Assembly: GCA_039105265.1 (NCBI GenBank)
Contig: JAPFFF010000002.1
Coordinates: 6,696,001 to 6,760,000 of the forward strand
Length of the DNA stretch: 64,000 nt
Reading direction: 5' to 3'
From: Tritrichomonas musculus
Lineage: Eukaryota > Parabasalia > Tritrichomonadida > Tritrichomonadidae
Part shown: one piece after another, positions 52,211 to 61,679 of the stretch
How the letters are laid out: every line of letters starts with the position of its first letter
Numbering within the stretch: the first letter of the stretch is position 1
Notes under the pieces: generated by a model
The model's database searches: none
Seen by the model: only the letters and a program-made list of their open reading frames with translations
Told to the model about the DNA's origin: nothing
Translations under genes and position numbers: made by a program

Positions 52211-53218
52211 ATTACCTAGGGATAATTGAATATAATTGATTCAAATAAATTTTTTAATCAATCACATTCTTCTAATCAAATTAAATCTTCTAAATAATCA
52301 CATTCAAACAATTGCATTTTTTATAAATATCGAATTATTATAAACAATCAAGTTCATTCAATCATATTAATTGGATAATTTTCATTAGATTATAATATTT
52401 AATCATTTTCATTAAATTACAATAATTTATTTCTAAATATTTTTAAAATGTTAAATTTTTCATTAGAAAAAAGCTCAAAAAATTTATAATTTGATGAAAA
52501 GAAAAATAAATGAAAAAGAAGAACGTTTATTATTCGTTTACAATTTTGCAAAATTATTAAGTTTTTAGACATAAAAAAGAAAATAAAGAAACAATACTAC
52601 TATATTTTAAAGTTATACTATATATAGTGTAGATATAACATATTTTTGTCTCTGTTTTTTGAATAATTTTTTGAATATTCGTGAGAATTTTCAAAAATAG
52701 AAAGCGAATTACATAGTATTTGTAGTCATGAATATATGTAAAAAATGATAAAGAATATTAATTGAAGCAGTAAAACTTGGTACATAAGTAGACCCGTAAA
52801 AAAATTGATTATTCGTAATTAGACATCGATTTGAAAAACTGGTTTTTAGCTCATGTTGCTGAGAAAAATTAAGTTAAACTTGTTTTTCTACAATAAACCA
52901 GCGTTAAATACTTTTTTTCGAATGATTCTTGGTGAATTAAATTTTAATATGTCGAGCGAGTTGTTTACTTTTGCATAAAAATACTATCATTTGAACGTTC
53001 TCCTGTAGCTGATTCGAGATATATTTTTTTTAGATTTTTCCTGTGTACTTGTTGCAAAAGATAAAAAAATTGATAAAAAAAAATGATACTCATGAAATGT
53101 TTTTCTATTAAAATATGATACTAGAATTTTTTTTTCTATTAAAAAATGATACTTATTTTTTTTTAATTGAAAATTTTGATACTGGCCAGAAAAAAAGTGG
53201 AAATTTTGATATAGTCCC
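52211..53218 (-). repeat. Right terminal inverted repeat, about 1 kb
   Basis: Inverse copy of 41344-42351, same length, ending GATATAGTCCC next to CAATTC. Confidence 0.85.
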
Positions 53219-53502
53219 CAATTCCCTATATTTTAAATTTAATATTTATTCATCATATTAAAATCAAAATATTCAATATGATTAAAAGTTGATTTTCATT
53301 CCATTCCAAAACATATAATTTAATGGAATTTAAAAATCCTTTTTTATATTTTGTTTCATATTAAAATTTTTTTGAATGAGGTTTCTTAACTTTTATTTTT
53401 AATAGAATTCTCAAATTTTTTTTTTCATGAAATTTTTCATTTGAAAATTTGATGAAATTTATAGAAAAATTTGGTAATGAAATTACAATAGATATATTTA
53501 TA

Positions 53503-53606
53503 AAACAGTAATTAGATTAGCACTTGAAAAGAATAGCAAAGAAATCATTCAATTAATTTTTAAAAAAATGGCACTTGTAAAGCCAAAATTGGCATCTGTT
53601 GAATAA
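53503..53606 (+). pseudogene. Eighth ankyrin island, beyond the insertion
   Basis: An open stretch reading KTVIRLALEKNSKEIIQLIF and ending at TAA 53604-53606 is the last ankyrin-like repeat in the series begun at 39123. Subtracting the element and one target copy, it lies about 367 bp from the seventh island, the same spacing as between the others. This confirms that the element split an existing array. Confidence 0.6.
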
Positions 53607-53929
53607 ACAATAAATTATTTAGATTTTCTTTAATATATGTTTTAATACTATCATTAATAATAATATTAGAATTAGAATTATTTTATTACAATTTTAGTTA
53701 TAATCAATACCTTTAATATCATAAAAAACGCAGATTTAAATATTAAGAATATTATCTTTAATAAAGAAAGTCAAATAAATGATATAAAATATTTACATTT
53801 TATTCAAAATAGAGATATTCTAGGGTCAATTAGATTTGTTTACTGTTTCAATTTAAAAACCTTGGTTGTTCTTTTGTGCTTTTGTTTTTCTAAATGATCC
53901 AATCTATTCAACGATGAAGAAATGAAAAG

Positions 53930-54225
53930 ATGTTTATTTTTCGAAAAATAACAACAAAATGCACCATGTCTGATTGAAGTTACTTGTGCAAGTAACTTAT
54001 AATATATTTTACATATGATGGGATTGTTATTTCTGTTAAGGATTCTCATTTCATTGATGAGGAAATTGATATTTATGTTAATGATGTGCAAAAAGCAAAA
54101 GAAGCTTATCCGATTGATGTGACTGAATCTGGAAATATTTATTTGCATTAATGATTTACAAAATCTGAATGTAACCAATATAATCATTAATGAACTGCCT
54201 TCATTGAATGCCTTTATAGGTATTG
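53930..54225 (+). pseudogene. Decayed coding fragment, possibly leucine-rich-repeat-like
   Basis: Open pieces include TYDGIVISVKDSHFIDEEID, then YVNDVQKAKEAYPIDVTESG and a stop. After a change of frame, LQNLNVTNIIINELPSLNAF has the spacing of a leucine-rich repeat. A poly-T tract follows directly. It is too short and broken to be a gene, and the family call is weak. Confidence 0.3.
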
Positions 54226-54252
54226 TTTTTTTTTTTTTTTTTTTTTTTTTTT
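54226..54252. repeat. Poly-T tract, 27 T
   Basis: A homopolymer run immediately after the decayed fragment, followed by CTAGAG. Confidence 0.9.
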
Positions 54253-54648
54253 CTAGAGATGTAATCAAATATTGTGCTATTATTAATTGCTTATTCAATA
54301 CTACTTTTGGCTATCAAAGTAATGAAGTAATTTTTAGAGATTAAAAAGATTAATATTGAGGTTTTAATTTATTTAGAGTTTTTTTTTTTACTATTTTAAT
54401 TCTTTTCATTTATTTTATCAATTAGCAACTTAATTTTTATTTGATTTTAAAAGGGATTGTTAGATTGTTAAAACATTTTATTTCGTTTATTATAACTACA
54501 ATTTATATTCTTTCAAATATTTTTATTTTTAATTTAAAATTGAAAGAAAATCATCTTTTGAGAACTATCATTTTTTATTCATTCAATCTCTATCTTATGA
54601 AATTGAGAGGTTTTCAAAAGGGTAAAAAATAAAAATATAAAACATTCC

Positions 54649-54654
54649 TCATTA
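54649..54654 (+). promoter_or_regulatory. Initiator of the polo-like kinase gene
   Basis: TCATTA with the putative +1 A at 54651, thirteen bases before the ATG. Confidence 0.45.
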
Positions 54655-54663
54655 TTTTATTTT

Positions 54664-56601
54664 ATGCCGTTACCAGAATTTCACGTTCCTGCAACAATAG
54701 TTTACAAGCATGATGATGGAACGAGAGATGTGTTCATAAAGCATGAAGAACTTGGACATGGAGGCTTTGCAGTTGTATATCGTGTCTCATTACAAAGTAC
54801 AAATAAGACTTATGCCATGAAAGTTATTTCAAAAAAGGTCACTAATTCTAAAGGAAAACTTACTTTAGAAAAATTGAAATCAGAAATGCGTATTCAGAAA
54901 AAACTTAATCATCCCAACATTGTTCATTCCAAAGTATCATTCTCAGATGAATTCAATTATTATATTATTCTTGAATATTGCCCAGGTAAGTCAATTCGTG
55001 AATATCTCAAAAAAAGTGGAAATGGACATTTAAGTGAACCAGAAACAAGAAAAATCTTACGTGATGTTGTCCGAGGCCTTGTTTATCTTCATAACAGTGA
55101 TATAATTCATCATGATCTTAAGCTTGAAAACTATCTCATTGGATCAGATGGGAAAGTTAAAATTGCAGATTTTGGGTTATCAACAGTTCTCAAAAATGAA
55201 GATGAAAAGAAATTTACAATCTGTGGAACAACCAATTACTTAAGTCCAGAAATTATCGAGAAAAAAGGCCACGGTTTTGAAGTTGATATTTGGGCAGTTG
55301 GAGTCTCAGCTTACATAATGTTAACAGGCAAATCACCTTTTGATGGAGGCAAGAAAGAATATACATATGAAAACATCAAGAATTGCGATTATCAATTTCC
55401 AACCAAAATTCAGATATCTCCAGAAGCCAAAAGTTTCATCAAATCAATTTTGAAACTCGATCCACGTAAAAGACCAACAGCCCTTGACTTATCAAGCCAT
55501 TCATTTTTGACCAAAGTCGACAGAGAGCCAATTTATTTATATAATCCATTATTAGCCTCTCAAAAAGTTCAAACCTCTCAATCAAATCAAAGCGCACAGC
55601 CATCGATACAAGCCCAATCCATTCAAAGCCTTCAACCATCAATTCAGACACACTCATACCAAAACGGACAACCTTCAATTCAAAACCATTCATATCAAAA
55701 CGGGCAGCCTTCAATTCCACCTTTACCATCCTATCAAAAAGTTGAAAATTTGAATAAATTTGAAAATAATCTAAACGGATCTTTAACACCAACAAAAGTC
55801 AATCAACCAGTAACAACAAACTTGGTTAACATTTTAACACCAATTTGCCTAAGAAATAATTCAAATTTCAAGAGTTCAAACGGAAGTCTTACAACAGCTC
55901 AAAATGATAATGAAGGATTCCTTAGAAAATTCACCATAAACAAGTCCGAAACGCCATGTGTTAGTAAGAATAATCAATTAAACGAGGCCAAAAGGAATTT
56001 TTCAATTCCAAGTTATTTCGTTACAAAATATTGTTTCCACGGAGACGATCTTGGCTACTTATTGGGCAACGGAACAATTGGAGTTTGCTTCAAAGATCAT
56101 TCCAGAATTGTCTTAGATCAAAATGAAGATTATGTTCAATATTATAAGAATTACGATTCAAATTACGAATCAATCAACATTTTCCATTATTTACAGAAAA
56201 AGCAAGAAAGAAACAGCGGAGGTCAAAAAGACAAGCTTCAAAGCAAAATTTCTTTAGCTTTAAGATTTGCCAAATCATTAAAAAAGAACAAGGCATTATT
56301 TGAATCAATGAGTGTTGAATATAACTCATCAGCTCCTCTTTATCATGTCAAATATTTCATCAACAGAAACGGATCAGTCCTTTTCAAATTGAACGATAAA
56401 AACATACAAGTGAATTTCGACGATCACAAGAAATTGATCATCTTTTGGGGAACAAAGAAAATGTGCTTGGTTAGATCGATTAGAGAAAAATGTTGTTTGA
56501 TGGATTTGAATGACGTTGCGGTTATGAATTCAAATTCAGATGAACTTAAAAAGTTCAAAAATGCAAAAGAAATGCTTTCTGTGTTAGCAAAAAAGATTTA
56601 A
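54664..56601 (+). CDS. Polo-like kinase (PLK)
   Basis: The ATG at 54664 gives 645 aa. The kinase domain spans about 24-282: LGHGGFAVVY (30-39), YAMKVI with Lys53, Glu74, HHDLKLEN (149-156, HRD changed to HHD but Asp151 kept), DFG (169-171), CGTTNYLSPE (187-196; PLKs have CGTPNYIAPE) and a C-lobe ending LDPRKRPTALDL. A Q/S-rich linker (about 298-440) includes a repeated HSYQNGQPSI. The polo-box region follows: PB1 about 450-515 (FVTKYCFHGDDLGYLLGNGT; the family's conserved Trp in VTKW is Tyr455), and PB2 about 560-610 (RNGSVLFKLNDKNIQVNF, then DDHKKLII, keeping the His/Lys pair that binds phosphopeptides in human PLK1). PLKs drive mitotic entry, spindle-pole and cytokinesis events. The call is firm; PB1 docking may differ. 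Confidence 0.92.
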   Translation: MPLPEFHVPATIVYKHDDGTRDVFIKHEELGHGGFAVVYRVSLQSTNKTYAMKVISKKVTNSKGKLTLEKLKSEMRIQKKLNHPNIVHSKVSFSDEFNYYIILEYCPGKSIREYLKKSGNGHLSEPETRKILRDVVRGLVYLHNSDIIHHDLKLENYLIGSDGKVKIADFGLSTVLKNEDEKKFTICGTTNYLSPEIIEKKGHGFEVDIWAVGVSAYIMLTGKSPFDGGKKEYTYENIKNCDYQFPTKIQISPEAKSFIKSILKLDPRKRPTALDLSSHSFLTKVDREPIYLYNPLLASQKVQTSQSNQSAQPSIQAQSIQSLQPSIQTHSYQNGQPSIQNHSYQNGQPSIPPLPSYQKVENLNKFENNLNGSLTPTKVNQPVTTNLVNILTPICLRNNSNFKSSNGSLTTAQNDNEGFLRKFTINKSETPCVSKNNQLNEAKRNFSIPSYFVTKYCFHGDDLGYLLGNGTIGVCFKDHSRIVLDQNEDYVQYYKNYDSNYESINIFHYLQKKQERNSGGQKDKLQSKISLALRFAKSLKKNKALFESMSVEYNSSAPLYHVKYFINRNGSVLFKLNDKNIQVNFDDHKKLIIFWGTKKMCLVRSIREKCCLMDLNDVAVMNSNSDELKKFKNAKEMLSVLAKKI

Positions 56602-57744
56602 TTTAATTTTTTGTTTTGTTTGAATAAATTTTTAATGTTGTTATATTTGTTTTTGATTTTTACTATTTCTTTTTTTACTGTTTCGTCAATCATTAATGAT
56701 CTTGAAATATCATTACAAATTGTGAATTTTTTTGATGTCTCTGATTAAATGAATTCTAAAAGAATGTTATATGCTGTTTTAGCATCAGACTTGAAAAAAT
56801 AAATATATATATATATAAAAGTGATGATCATCACTTAATTAAATATATGTAAATTAATAAGGAGCTGAGAAAGTTTCAATGAAAAGCAAATTGATATCTT
56901 CCATGAAAGCATTTCTATGTTTTTTGTAAATTTTATGGATTTATTGAATGATATTATACTTAGCATCAAATATGAGTTTAACTAATGTAATCTAAAGTGC
57001 ATCCACAATTAAGAAAGTATTTTTTGAATAAGCTCATAGAAATATTGAATGAGTTTTCACAATTTTCTTTTATATCATTTAAATTTTTGATTGAATTTTT
57101 TATATACAATTACTTCAATTTATCTACTTCAATTGTTCAATTAAACAAATATCGTATATATCATTTTTTATTTTTTTATTGTGAAATGATATATTTCATA
57201 TTATGATTTACATTAACGAAAATTTAATCATATTATTTTATTACACATGTTTTTATACATATATATATGTGCATTGAAATGAATTGTTGCAAAGATATAT
57301 GATACCAATATATTAAAAATATAAAAAAATGTCAAGATAAATTTGAATTAAAAATTGATTACACATTTATATTTTTATGTATTAATAGAACTATTGTGAT
57401 GAAGTCATATTGATGATTTATTAGCAAAAATAAAATCAATTTCTTAAATAAATGCTTTCCTAAATTTTTTTGTCTAAACAAATTTTGTGTTTATCTCAGA
57501 AATTTCAATAGAGAAATCGTATATTTTGAATTGAAAAAAAAAATCGTAATAAAAGAGTTCACAAAAGTTATCTCAAAAAGTTACATCAATACTTTTGAAT
57601 GATGATTATCGTTGTTCAAAAAAAAAAGTTATTATATGTGTGAATTTAGAGCAATAAAGCACATTCATGTATTTGAATTATTAAACTTAATTCAAAACTA
57701 AAACAATAATTTTGAATTGAAAAAAAAAATTTGTAATTTCCTTT
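56602..57744. other. 1.1-kb AT-rich spacer
   Basis: No gene is recognised. A 69-codon frame at 56997-57206 is low-complexity (F, I, N, Y) and is not supported. Confidence 0.5.
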
Positions 57745-57752
57745 TCACTTTC
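57745..57752 (+). promoter_or_regulatory. Canonical initiator of the aldo/keto reductase gene
   Basis: TCACTTTC, with +1 A at 57747, eleven bases before the ATG. It is the clearest match in the window to the T. vaginalis Inr. Confidence 0.65.
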
Positions 57753-57757
57753 TTAAA

Positions 57758-58759
57758 ATGTTGAAACAAAATGTCCAAATTCCAAAGAGGAAACTTCGTG
57801 ATTTAGAAGTTTCAGCAATTGGTTATGGTGCAATGGGACTTTCACACGGATATGGAGCCATTCCATCACATGATGAATCAATTCGTTTACTCCAAGAAGC
57901 ATATAAAGATGGATACACATTCTTTGATACAGCCGAAGTATATGGAAATGGACATAATGAATCCCTTGTTGGAGAAGCATTTGAACAAATTCGTGACAAA
58001 GTTATCATCGCAACCAAATTTGTTTTCCAAGAAAGCCTTCCAGAATTAGCAACAAAGGAGGGAGTCCTCTCCGTTCTCAGAAAGAAACTTGAGAAATCAT
58101 TGCAAAATTTAAGGACAACATATGTTGATCTTTATTACTGGCACCGAATTCGAAATGCCAAAATCGAAGATGTTGCCTGGGCAGTTGGGGAAATCATCAA
58201 AGAAGGAACAGTCAAAGGATGGGGAATGTCTCAAGCTGATGCAGATCAAATTCGTTTGGCTCACTCAATTACTCCTTTAAGTGCAATCCAAAACGAGTAT
58301 TCAATCATGGAAAGAATGTACGAAAAAGAGGTCATTCCAGTTTGCAAAGAACTTCGAATCGGTTTCGTCCCTTTCTCGCCTCTCGCAAGTGGCTTCCTTT
58401 CGGGAAAATACACTGCTGAAACAAAGTACTCGGGCGACGATGTCAGACGTGTCATTACACGTTTCGATCCTGAAAATGTCAAGAAGAATCAGGAATTGTT
58501 GGATCTTATTAAGAAAATTGCAGAACAAAAGAAATGCACACCAGCGCAAGTGTCACTCGCGTGGATCATGGCAAAAGGTGATTTCATCGTCTCAATTCCT
58601 GGTTCAAGAACCGATGCAAGAATCAAAGAAAATGTAGAATCAGCCTTGCATCAACTTACGCAGGAAGAATACCTGCAAATTGAAGAGTCTCTTTCAAGGA
58701 TCACAATTCACGGCGATCGTACTGATGAAGATATCGGAAAATTGAAGGATATGATTTGA
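57758..58759 (+). CDS. Aldo/keto reductase
   Basis: The ATG at 57758 gives 333 aa, the usual size for this TIM-barrel NADP(H)-dependent oxidoreductase family. Catalytic residues are in place: Asp57 and Tyr62 in FFDTAEVYGNG, Lys87 in IIATKF, and His129 in YYWHRI. NADPH-binding features follow: GWGMSQADA, SAIQNEYSIMER, PFSPLASGFLSGKY and the C-terminal SIPGSRTDARIKENVESA. The pattern LEVSAIGYGAMGLS is that of bacterial-type AKRs that reduce aldehydes and quinones. Many amitochondriate protists carry such genes by lateral transfer from bacteria; this is plausible here but untested. The gene is among the less AT-rich in the window. Frames seen on the other strand are shadows. Confidence 0.95.
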   Translation: MLKQNVQIPKRKLRDLEVSAIGYGAMGLSHGYGAIPSHDESIRLLQEAYKDGYTFFDTAEVYGNGHNESLVGEAFEQIRDKVIIATKFVFQESLPELATKEGVLSVLRKKLEKSLQNLRTTYVDLYYWHRIRNAKIEDVAWAVGEIIKEGTVKGWGMSQADADQIRLAHSITPLSAIQNEYSIMERMYEKEVIPVCKELRIGFVPFSPLASGFLSGKYTAETKYSGDDVRRVITRFDPENVKKNQELLDLIKKIAEQKKCTPAQVSLAWIMAKGDFIVSIPGSRTDARIKENVESALHQLTQEEYLQIEESLSRITIHGDRTDEDIGKLKDMI

Positions 58760-58965
58760 ATAAATAGTTCATTGATTAATTCTATATATATTCTAGTACC
58801 ATTGAAATTATGTCTGAAGTGATGTGAAATGATTAAAATTTGACACCACCATTTTCAAATAGGGATTTTTATTCTTCACTTTTTCCCAGAAAAAGTCGAA
58901 CTTTTCCAAGAGAAAATTAAATTTTGAACATCCCTATTTTCTAATCATATATCAAATGCTGAAAT

Positions 58966-59024
<59 letters not shown>

Positions 59025-59728
59025 TCAGTCACTTTATAAAAAAATTGACCTATCAAATGGTGAAAAAAAATTCATTTCACTTACAAATTATGGGATAAAA
59101 TTTTGATATTATTAAATAATAGGATTTCCCCAAGATATTAGTGATTGATATAAAATAATTTTTTGAAATATCACATACAAAATCTTTAATCAACAAGTTT
59201 ATGTTCATTAAGTGTACAGTATTTTTCTTAGAAAATGTTCTCCTTTTTAATATTTTACATTTAATGGTCCATACTTTGTAAGCCGAAATTTTGGTATAGA
59301 CAATTAAAAAAAATATATTTGCATTTTTTTTAAATCAAATTGTTTTTTATATATAAATATATAATTTGCATTTTTTATAACATAAATAAAAATATAATAA
59401 TAATATTTAAAAGGCATTGTTAATTAAAAATTTAATTATTTTAAATATATTTAAAGATATTTATATATAATCAATATTTGTGCAAACAATTATTTCACAG
59501 AATCTTCACAAATTATTTCTCTCAAATTAATATTGATCCGCCTTAAACTTTTGAAATTTTGAAAGATTTTATTTTGATGTTAATTCAGAAAGTTAACAAT
59601 TTATTGATTTACAAAATCTTTATCTTTCACAAAATTGAATTAAGAAATTTGGTTAATATGGGCATATTGAATGAAATAATAATTGGCGTTATTATGTAAT
59701 AGAACACCGCATTATTATATTTATACGA
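58760..59728. other. Spacer with the longest poly-T tract
   Basis: AT-rich, no gene. Contains the 55-T tract at 58969-59023. Confidence 0.5.
58969..59023. repeat. Poly-T tract, 55 T
   Basis: A run of 55 T, followed by GTCAGTCACTTT. The exact length may reflect assembly uncertainty. Confidence 0.85.
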
Positions 59729-60265
59729 ATGAAGAAACTACAAATCGGTATAATTGGTAGTGCAGCAGATTTAAACTTTGGAAATGATGCAGGAGAATTT
59801 GCAAAAAAAATTGGAGAATTAATTGCCAAAAGCGGAAATATAATTTTGTTTGGTGCTGAAAAAGAGCACAGTTCTTTATCAACAATAGCAGCTGTTGAAT
59901 CTAAAAAGAATGGAGGACTTACAGTGGGAATAACTAGTGGCAAGAACAAAGAAGTGTATGGAGGATTTCAACCAGATGTATTAATAACAAGTGGATTAGG
60001 AATTGGTGGAGGAAGAGAATTTGCATTAGCACTTTCATGTGATGTTGTTATTGCAATTTGTGGAGGCGCTGGAACGTTGAATGAAATGGCTGTAGCTTAT
60101 CAGTCAAATATTCCAATCGTAACTGTAACAAAATTTGGAGGATGGGCTAAAAAGCTAGCAAATACTTTTCTTGATGATAGAAAAAGAGTGAAATGTATTG
60201 AAGCCACAACACCTGAACAAGCTGTAGAAGAAGCTATTAAAGCAGGTAGAGAAAACCATAATTAA
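59729..60265 (+). CDS. SLOG-domain protein, TIGR00725 (LOG/lysine-decarboxylase-like) family
   Basis: The ATG at 59729 gives 178 aa, the usual size. It is a Rossmann-like domain: the N-terminal strand and loop QIGIIGSAADLN, then GELIAKSGNIILFGAE, GGLTVGITSG, TSGLGIGGGREFALALSCD, and the hallmark ICGGAGTLNEMAVAYQSNIP (family GGxGTLxE). The GGxGTxxE motif and preceding basic residue bind a nucleotide phosphate in LOG-type enzymes, which cleave nucleoside monophosphates. TIGR00725 proteins themselves lack a settled function; some bind molybdenum cofactor or nucleotide ligands. The family is mainly bacterial and archaeal, so lateral origin is likely. I saw no clear initiator within 30 bases of the ATG. 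It is followed by spacer and then tRNA-Lys. Confidence 0.88.
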   Translation: MKKLQIGIIGSAADLNFGNDAGEFAKKIGELIAKSGNIILFGAEKEHSSLSTIAAVESKKNGGLTVGITSGKNKEVYGGFQPDVLITSGLGIGGGREFALALSCDVVIAICGGAGTLNEMAVAYQSNIPIVTVTKFGGWAKKLANTFLDDRKRVKCIEATTPEQAVEEAIKAGRENHN

Positions 60266-60575
60266 TAAAATTTTTGTGTAATTTTGATTTTTTAATCATA
60301 TTAAGAATAGTTAAGTAAAATAAAAATAATAATATATTTTTTTTGTATTTTCATTTAAAGATAGGTTTATATTTAATTCTAATTTCTCAAAAAATTGTAT
60401 TATATTTAATTCATCAATTTTAATTTTGTACAATAAACTTTTTATTCTAAATAATTTTATGAAATTTACTTCATTATTAATGAAAATTATAATTTTACTT
60501 TAAATCCATTTGGAATGATTCTTTGAACCAAAATGGATAATTTTATTCATTTGGTTGAATTTGAATAATAAAGAA
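60266..60575. other. Spacer before the tRNA gene
   Basis: AT-rich, nothing recognised. Confidence 0.5.
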
Positions 60576-60649
60576 GCCTTCGTAGCTCAGTCGGCTAGAG
60601 CATCGGACTTTTAATCCGAGTGTCGCGGGTTCGAGTCCCGTCGGAGGCA
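60576..60649 (+). tRNA. tRNA-Lys (anticodon TTT)
   Basis: Seventy-four bases fold as a cloverleaf. The acceptor GCCTTCG pairs with CGGAGGC, with one T-G pair. The D arm is GCTCAGTCGGCTAGAGC. The anticodon stem TCGGA/TCCGA encloses the loop CTTTTAA, giving anticodon TTT. The T arm GCGGG/CCCGT encloses TTCGAGT. The discriminator base is A, with no encoded CCA and no intron. The internal A box (TAGCTCAGTCGG) and B box (GGTTCGAGTCC) for RNA polymerase III are intact. Confidence 0.98.
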
Positions 60650-60656
60650 TTTTTTT
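60650..60656 (+). terminator. RNA polymerase III T-run terminator
   Basis: Seven T directly after the discriminator base of the tRNA. Confidence 0.85.
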
Positions 60657-60779
60657 CATATATCTTTTTTTTATTAAAGTTCTGATCCAAGCCATAAGCA
60701 GCAGCAGTATCAAAGCATATTGCCATCTAAGATAGCATTCAGATTCATATTCTTCCTTTTTATTTCAATTTAGATTAAT

Positions 60780-61673
60780 TCATGAATTATGATTGAATGG
60801 CTCATAAATTGGATCATTTAAAATCATTGAATTTGTTGATTCACATACAAAAGTTTCATTAAATCTTGCTAGTGAAGCATTCATTCTATCAATAAGTCTT
60901 GATGGTGAAATTGCAGGATCATTATAAATAAAGTTACAAAAATAATAAGTGAAAATTCCGTGTGATCTTCTTCCCTTTTTTGAATCTGGATCAGTTATTT
61001 TTTTAACAGAAAAAGAGAGCATATCTGAAGGATTAAGATTATTAACTTTGTTGACTGTTTGGATGTCATACACTGATCCTTCTGTTGTACAATCTGAAAT
61101 AAAAACAACCTTACATCTTCCATTATTGTCGCGTGCAATTAATTGACCGAATTGATTTGAAGATACATTTTTGTCCACAAATTCAATTCCATGACTTCCA
61201 AAATTAATTGTATCACGACCTGAATAAAATACTGTCAAGTTTTCTATTGTATGAACTAGGAAAAATTGAAGGTATTTTGGATAATTTCCTTGGTTGCAAT
61301 TATAAAGGTAAAAAACCTTAAATCCAAACCGATGATGATAAAGTCCAAACAAGTAACCGTCATTTAATGGGCCAATTTTTGGATCATGCTTATCATGCTC
61401 GAAATTATTTATTAATATTAAGCAAACTTTGTCATATCCATCAGTTGGCATTTTATCACGACTGATATGATTAAGGCATCTTCCAATTCTCTTAAAAGAT
61501 TTGAGAAGTTTCTTCTCTGTTGATACTTTTCTTATACTTTGGAATTTTTTTTCAGAAAATTCATTATTTTTTGCAATCATCTTTGATATTCGATGCTCAT
61601 AATGAGGATGCTTTTGATTTTTGTTTGGTTTGTCATAACAGACAGAATCATCTGCCACTCGTTTGATTTGCAT
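60780..61673 (-). CDS. Caspase-fold (clan CD, C14-like) peptidase homologue with altered catalytic His site
   Basis: The ATG at 61673 gives 297 aa. After a basic N-terminal region (1-75), the caspase-like core shows: strand 1 DKVCLILINNFEHD (81-94), then IGPLNDGYLFGLYHHRFGFKVFYLYN (metacaspases: L-x-G-C/P-x-N-D-x-x-x-L, then GF). It continues with LTVFYSGRDTINFGSHGIEF (family: xxFYxSGHGxQ) and CKVVFISDCTTEGSVYDI (family: xxxIxDCCHSG). Cys195 stands at the nucleophile position, but the histidine expected in SGHG is Arg153. His161-Gly162, eight residues later, could be a shifted substitute. It may be a pseudopeptidase or have a rearranged dyad. An initiator TCATTT lies ten bases before the ATG. 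It is convergent with the tRNA side. Confidence 0.65.
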   Translation of the reverse strand: MQIKRVADDSVCYDKPNKNQKHPHYEHRISKMIAKNNEFSEKKFQSIRKVSTEKKLLKSFKRIGRCLNHISRDKMPTDGYDKVCLILINNFEHDKHDPKIGPLNDGYLFGLYHHRFGFKVFYLYNCNQGNYPKYLQFFLVHTIENLTVFYSGRDTINFGSHGIEFVDKNVSSNQFGQLIARDNNGRCKVVFISDCTTEGSVYDIQTVNKVNNLNPSDMLSFSVKKITDPDSKKGRRSHGIFTYYFCNFIYNDPAISPSRLIDRMNASLARFNETFVCESTNSMILNDPIYEPFNHNS

Positions 61674-61679
61674 CGTTTC

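Larger units (their letters stand above)
41344..53218. mobile_element. 11.9-kb inverted-repeat element with minisatellite arms (family unassigned)
   Basis: The ends read GGGACTATATCAAAATTTCC inward from both sides, and CAATTC flanks each end (41338-41343 and 53219-53224), a 6-bp target duplication. The terminal inverted repeats are about 1,008 bp each and nearly identical. Inside them, a 17/18-bp minisatellite runs in opposite orientation in each arm (42352-43966 and 46157-52210). The 2.2-kb centre holds a mariner-type MITE, unassigned short frames and a DUF3447 relic. A 6-bp duplication with long inverted repeats is known for Polintons, but no gene of that family is recognised, so it is either a gene-less derivative or a different kind of element. 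It sits inside the ankyrin-island array. Near-identical ends suggest a young insertion or ongoing homogenisation. Confidence 0.72.

Noticed and set aside
41344-53218. Assigning the giant element firmly to Polintons
   Set aside because: Only the 6-bp duplication and long inverted repeats agree; no gene of that family is recognised, so the family is left open.
53840-54298. 152-codon minus-strand frame including a poly-K stretch
   Set aside because: It reads through the poly-T tract (poly-Lys) and across plus-strand relic coding; low-complexity and unsupported.
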